Shown: positions 31,032 through 33,922 of the stretch, piece by piece
How the letters are laid out: each line of letters opens with the position of its first letter
How positions within the stretch are numbered: the stretch's first letter is position 1
The notes under the pieces: generated by a model
What the model was told of the DNA's origin: nothing
Databases searched by the model: none
The model's input: only the letters and a program-made list of their open reading frames with translations
Assembly (NCBI GenBank): GCA_036257595.1
Contig: DATAFF010000037.1
Location: 1 to 33,922, forward strand
Length of the DNA: 33,922 nucleotides
Source of the DNA: DATAFF01 sp036257595
GTDB taxonomy: Bacteria > Pseudomonadota > Alphaproteobacteria > Rhizobiales > Aestuariivirgaceae
Direction: 5' to 3'
Made by a program: the position numbers and the translations under genes

Positions 31032-31648
31032 TTGAAGCGCTCCTCGAGGGCCGCCACCGCCGCCTTGGTCAGCACCAGCTTGCGGCGCCGCAGAATGTCA
31101 TAGACATTGATCCCCTGGACGGGGAGCACATCGATATTCGGCAGATTGCGCGCCGCCAGCGCGAAGTTCGCCTCGACTTCCGCGCCGTCGATGATCAGCG
31201 CATTGTCGAGCCCGAGCTTGGCGAATGCCAGCCGCAACGCCTTGGTCTTGGGCTCGCCGACGCTCGCCGCGTCGAGGACCACGAGTTCTTCCGCCCGCGC
31301 CTTGGCCGACAGCGCGTGACGCAGCGCCAGCGCCCTCACCTTCTTGGGCAGGTCGATGGCATGGCTGCGCGGCCGCGGCCCGAACGCCTTGCCGCCGCCG
31401 ACGAAGATGCCGGCCCGCCGCGACCCATGGCGCGCTCCGCCCGAGCCCTTTTGATTGCCGAGCTTCTTGGTGGTGCGGTTGACCTCGCCGCGGGTCTTGG
31501 CATGGTGCGTGCCGGCCTGGCGCTTGGCAAGCTGCCACACCACCATCCGATGCAGGATGTCCTGCCGCGGCTCGAGACCGAAGATCGCGTCCGACAGCTC
31601 AAGGGTGCCGGCGCTTTCGGCGCTGAGGGTCTGGATATCGGCTTTCAT
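31028..31648 (-). CDS. rplD: Large ribosomal subunit protein uL4
   Basis: A 206-aa uL4, which lines the exit tunnel (in enterobacteria also represses this operon). It has HRMVVWQLAKRQAGTHHAKTRGEV, the tunnel loop KLGNQKGSGGARHGSRRAGIFVGGGKAFGP, and the C-terminal LPNIDVLPVQGINVYDILRRRKLVLTKAA. ATG 31648 (MKADIQTLSAESAG) is chosen by homology over an in-frame upstream start. It is coupled to rplW by an ATGA overlap. Confidence 0.98.
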   Translation of the reverse strand: MKADIQTLSAESAGTLELSDAIFGLEPRQDILHRMVVWQLAKRQAGTHHAKTRGEVNRTTKKLGNQKGSGGARHGSRRAGIFVGGGKAFGPRPRSHAIDLPKKVRALALRHALSAKARAEELVVLDAASVGEPKTKALRLAFAKLGLDNALIIDGAEVEANFALAARNLPNIDVLPVQGINVYDILRRRKLVLTKAAVAALEERFK

Positions 31649-31664
31649 GTCTCTTGCCCCCTCC

Positions 31665-32369
31665 TCAGCCTTGCGACGCCGCCGCATCGCCCTCGGGCAA
31701 GCGGAACTTGCCGGGCACCGGCACGCCGTCCGGAAGCTTCCGCTTGACCGCGTCCCTGAGATGCACCCAACCGCCCTTGGCGCCGGGGACCGAGCCCCGC
31801 ACCATGATCAGCCCGCGCTCGACATCGGTGGCGACCACCTCGATATTCTGCGTCGTCACCTTCTCATTGCCGAGCTGACCGGCCATCTTCTTGCCGGCGA
31901 ATGTCCGCCCCGGCGACTGGCGCTGGCCGGTCGAGCCATGCGAGCGATGGCTGATCGATACGCCGTGGCTGGCCCTGAGGCCCCCGAAGTTCCAGCGCTT
32001 CATTGCGCCCTGAAACCCCTTGCCGATGCTGATGCCGGAGACGTCGACGAACTGACCCTTGACGAAGTGATCGGCGGTGATTTCTGCGCCGACCGCAATC
32101 AGATTCTCCGGGCTCACCCGGAACTCGGCGAGCTTGCGCTTCGGCTCGATCTTGGCCACCGCGAAGCCGCCGCGCTCAGCCTTGCTCAGCCGGTTCGGCT
32201 TGGCTCGGCCGGAGCCGATCTGCAACGCTGTATAGCCGTGCTTGTCCGCAGTCTTGTGACCGATGACCTGGCAGTTCTCGAGCCTGAGCACGGTCACCGG
32301 GATATGCTCACCGTCATCGGTGAACACCCGCGTCATGCCCAATTTCTGTGCGATGACACCTGAACGCAT
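31665..32369 (-). CDS. rplC: Large ribosomal subunit protein uL3
   Basis: A 234-aa uL3, an early assembly protein close to the peptidyl-transferase centre. It starts MRSGVIAQKLGMTRVFTDDGEHIPVTVL and has the long extension GAMKRWNFGGLRASHGVSISHRSHGSTGQRQSPGRTFAGKKMAG. Two in-frame ATGs exist. 32369 is preferred because AGGAG lies seven bases upstream and family members begin MRSGV; for 32375 the same AGGAG would be only one base away. Confidence 0.98.
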   Translation of the reverse strand: MRSGVIAQKLGMTRVFTDDGEHIPVTVLRLENCQVIGHKTADKHGYTALQIGSGRAKPNRLSKAERGGFAVAKIEPKRKLAEFRVSPENLIAVGAEITADHFVKGQFVDVSGISIGKGFQGAMKRWNFGGLRASHGVSISHRSHGSTGQRQSPGRTFAGKKMAGQLGNEKVTTQNIEVVATDVERGLIMVRGSVPGAKGGWVHLRDAVKRKLPDGVPVPGKFRLPEGDAAASQG

Positions 32370-32392
32370 CGCCATGCTCCTCTTCAGCTCCT

Positions 32393-32719
32393 TCAGAGCT
32401 TGATCTCGACATCGACACCGGCAGCGAGGTCGAGCTTCATCAGCGAATCGACCGTCTGCGGTGTCGGATCCACAATGTCCAGGAGACGCCGGAATGTCCG
32501 CATCTCGAACTGTTCGCGACTCTTCTTGTCGACATGAGGCGACCGGTTCACGGTGAACCGCTCCACCCGGGTCGGCAGCGGAACAGGACCGCGCACCCGC
32601 GCACCGGTGCGCTTGGCCGTGTGCACGATCTCGCTGGCCGAGCCGTCAAGCACCCGGTGATCGAAGCCTTTCAGGCGGATGCGGATGCTGTTCTGCCGCT
32701 GTTGCCTCTGCCTTGCCAT
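32393..32719 (-). CDS. rpsJ: Small ribosomal subunit protein uS10
   Basis: A 108-aa uS10 of the 30S head, also NusE in antitermination. The core IRIRLKGFDHRVLDGSASEIVHTAKRTGARVRGPVPLPTR and VNRSPHVDKKSREQFEMRTFRRLLDIVDPTPQTVD is complete. The N-terminus is about six residues longer than usual (MARQRQQRQNS). The start is 12 bases after the tuf stop with only a weak ribosome-binding site, so coupling to tuf is likely. Confidence 0.97.
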   Translation of the reverse strand: MARQRQQRQNSIRIRLKGFDHRVLDGSASEIVHTAKRTGARVRGPVPLPTRVERFTVNRSPHVDKKSREQFEMRTFRRLLDIVDPTPQTVDSLMKLDLAAGVDVEIKL

Positions 32720-32731
32720 CGCTCTGTTCCG

Positions 32732-33922
<1,191 letters not shown>

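Overview
The window is GC-rich chromosomal DNA from an alphaproteobacterium. The gene neighbourhoods (dgt-argS-SPOR protein, erpA-xth, degP-rarA near rplQ) and the IlvD and DUF2852 sequences fit Hyphomicrobiales (Rhizobiales) or a close relative. This placement is inferred from remembered protein families and gene order; no rRNA gene is present to confirm it. Coding density is high. I see no tRNA, rRNA, insertion sequence, prophage or CRISPR array.

Layout. Bases 1-5318 (minus strand) hold dgt, argS and the start of a large proline/alanine-rich membrane protein of the SPOR/divisome type, cut by the left edge. Bases 5406-6535 (plus) hold erpA and xth. Bases 6605-12811 (minus) hold a UPF0173 hydrolase, a GNAT acetyltransferase, gatC and gatA, then, after a 400-base gene-free stretch with strong inverted repeats, ilvD overlapping a Sel1-repeat secretory protein. 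Bases 12938-13225 (plus) hold a small DUF2852-like gene behind a perfect 8+3+8 palindrome. Bases 13319-16027 (minus) hold degP and rarA. Bases 16176-18745 form a small module: an Lrp/AsnC regulator divergent from a PLP-dependent ornithine-type decarboxylase, followed by a SAM methyltransferase.

Bases 18803-33922 (minus) are the classical ribosomal superoperon, transcribed right to left: tuf, rpsJ, rplC, rplD, rplW, rplB, rpsS, rplV, rpsC, rplP, rpmC, rpsQ, rplN, rplX, rplE, rpsN, rpsH, rplF, rplR, rpsE, rpmD, rplO, secY, adk, rpsM, rpsK, rpoA, rplQ. It makes ribosomal proteins together with the translocon channel, adenylate kinase and RNA polymerase alpha. A well-formed sigma70-type promoter in the adk-rpsM gap probably gives rpsM-rpsK-rpoA-rplQ an extra start.

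The least ordinary things are non-coding or small-scale. (1) A family of four intergenic repeats is built from a 7-base unit (GCAGTAG and variants) in two opposing arms. All four copies point the same way and sit at the 3' end of a minus-strand gene, and in at least two cases they supply its last codons and stop. (2) An unassigned palindromic operator lies in front of the DUF2852-like gene. (3) A hairpin covers the Shine-Dalgarno sequence of the methyltransferase, with an 11-codon upstream ORF running through it. (4) A cluster of inverted repeats lies upstream of ilvD. (5) Ribosomal protein L2 has an altered and shortened form of its near-invariant HPHGGGEG loop. I did not find a defence system or other large novel system.
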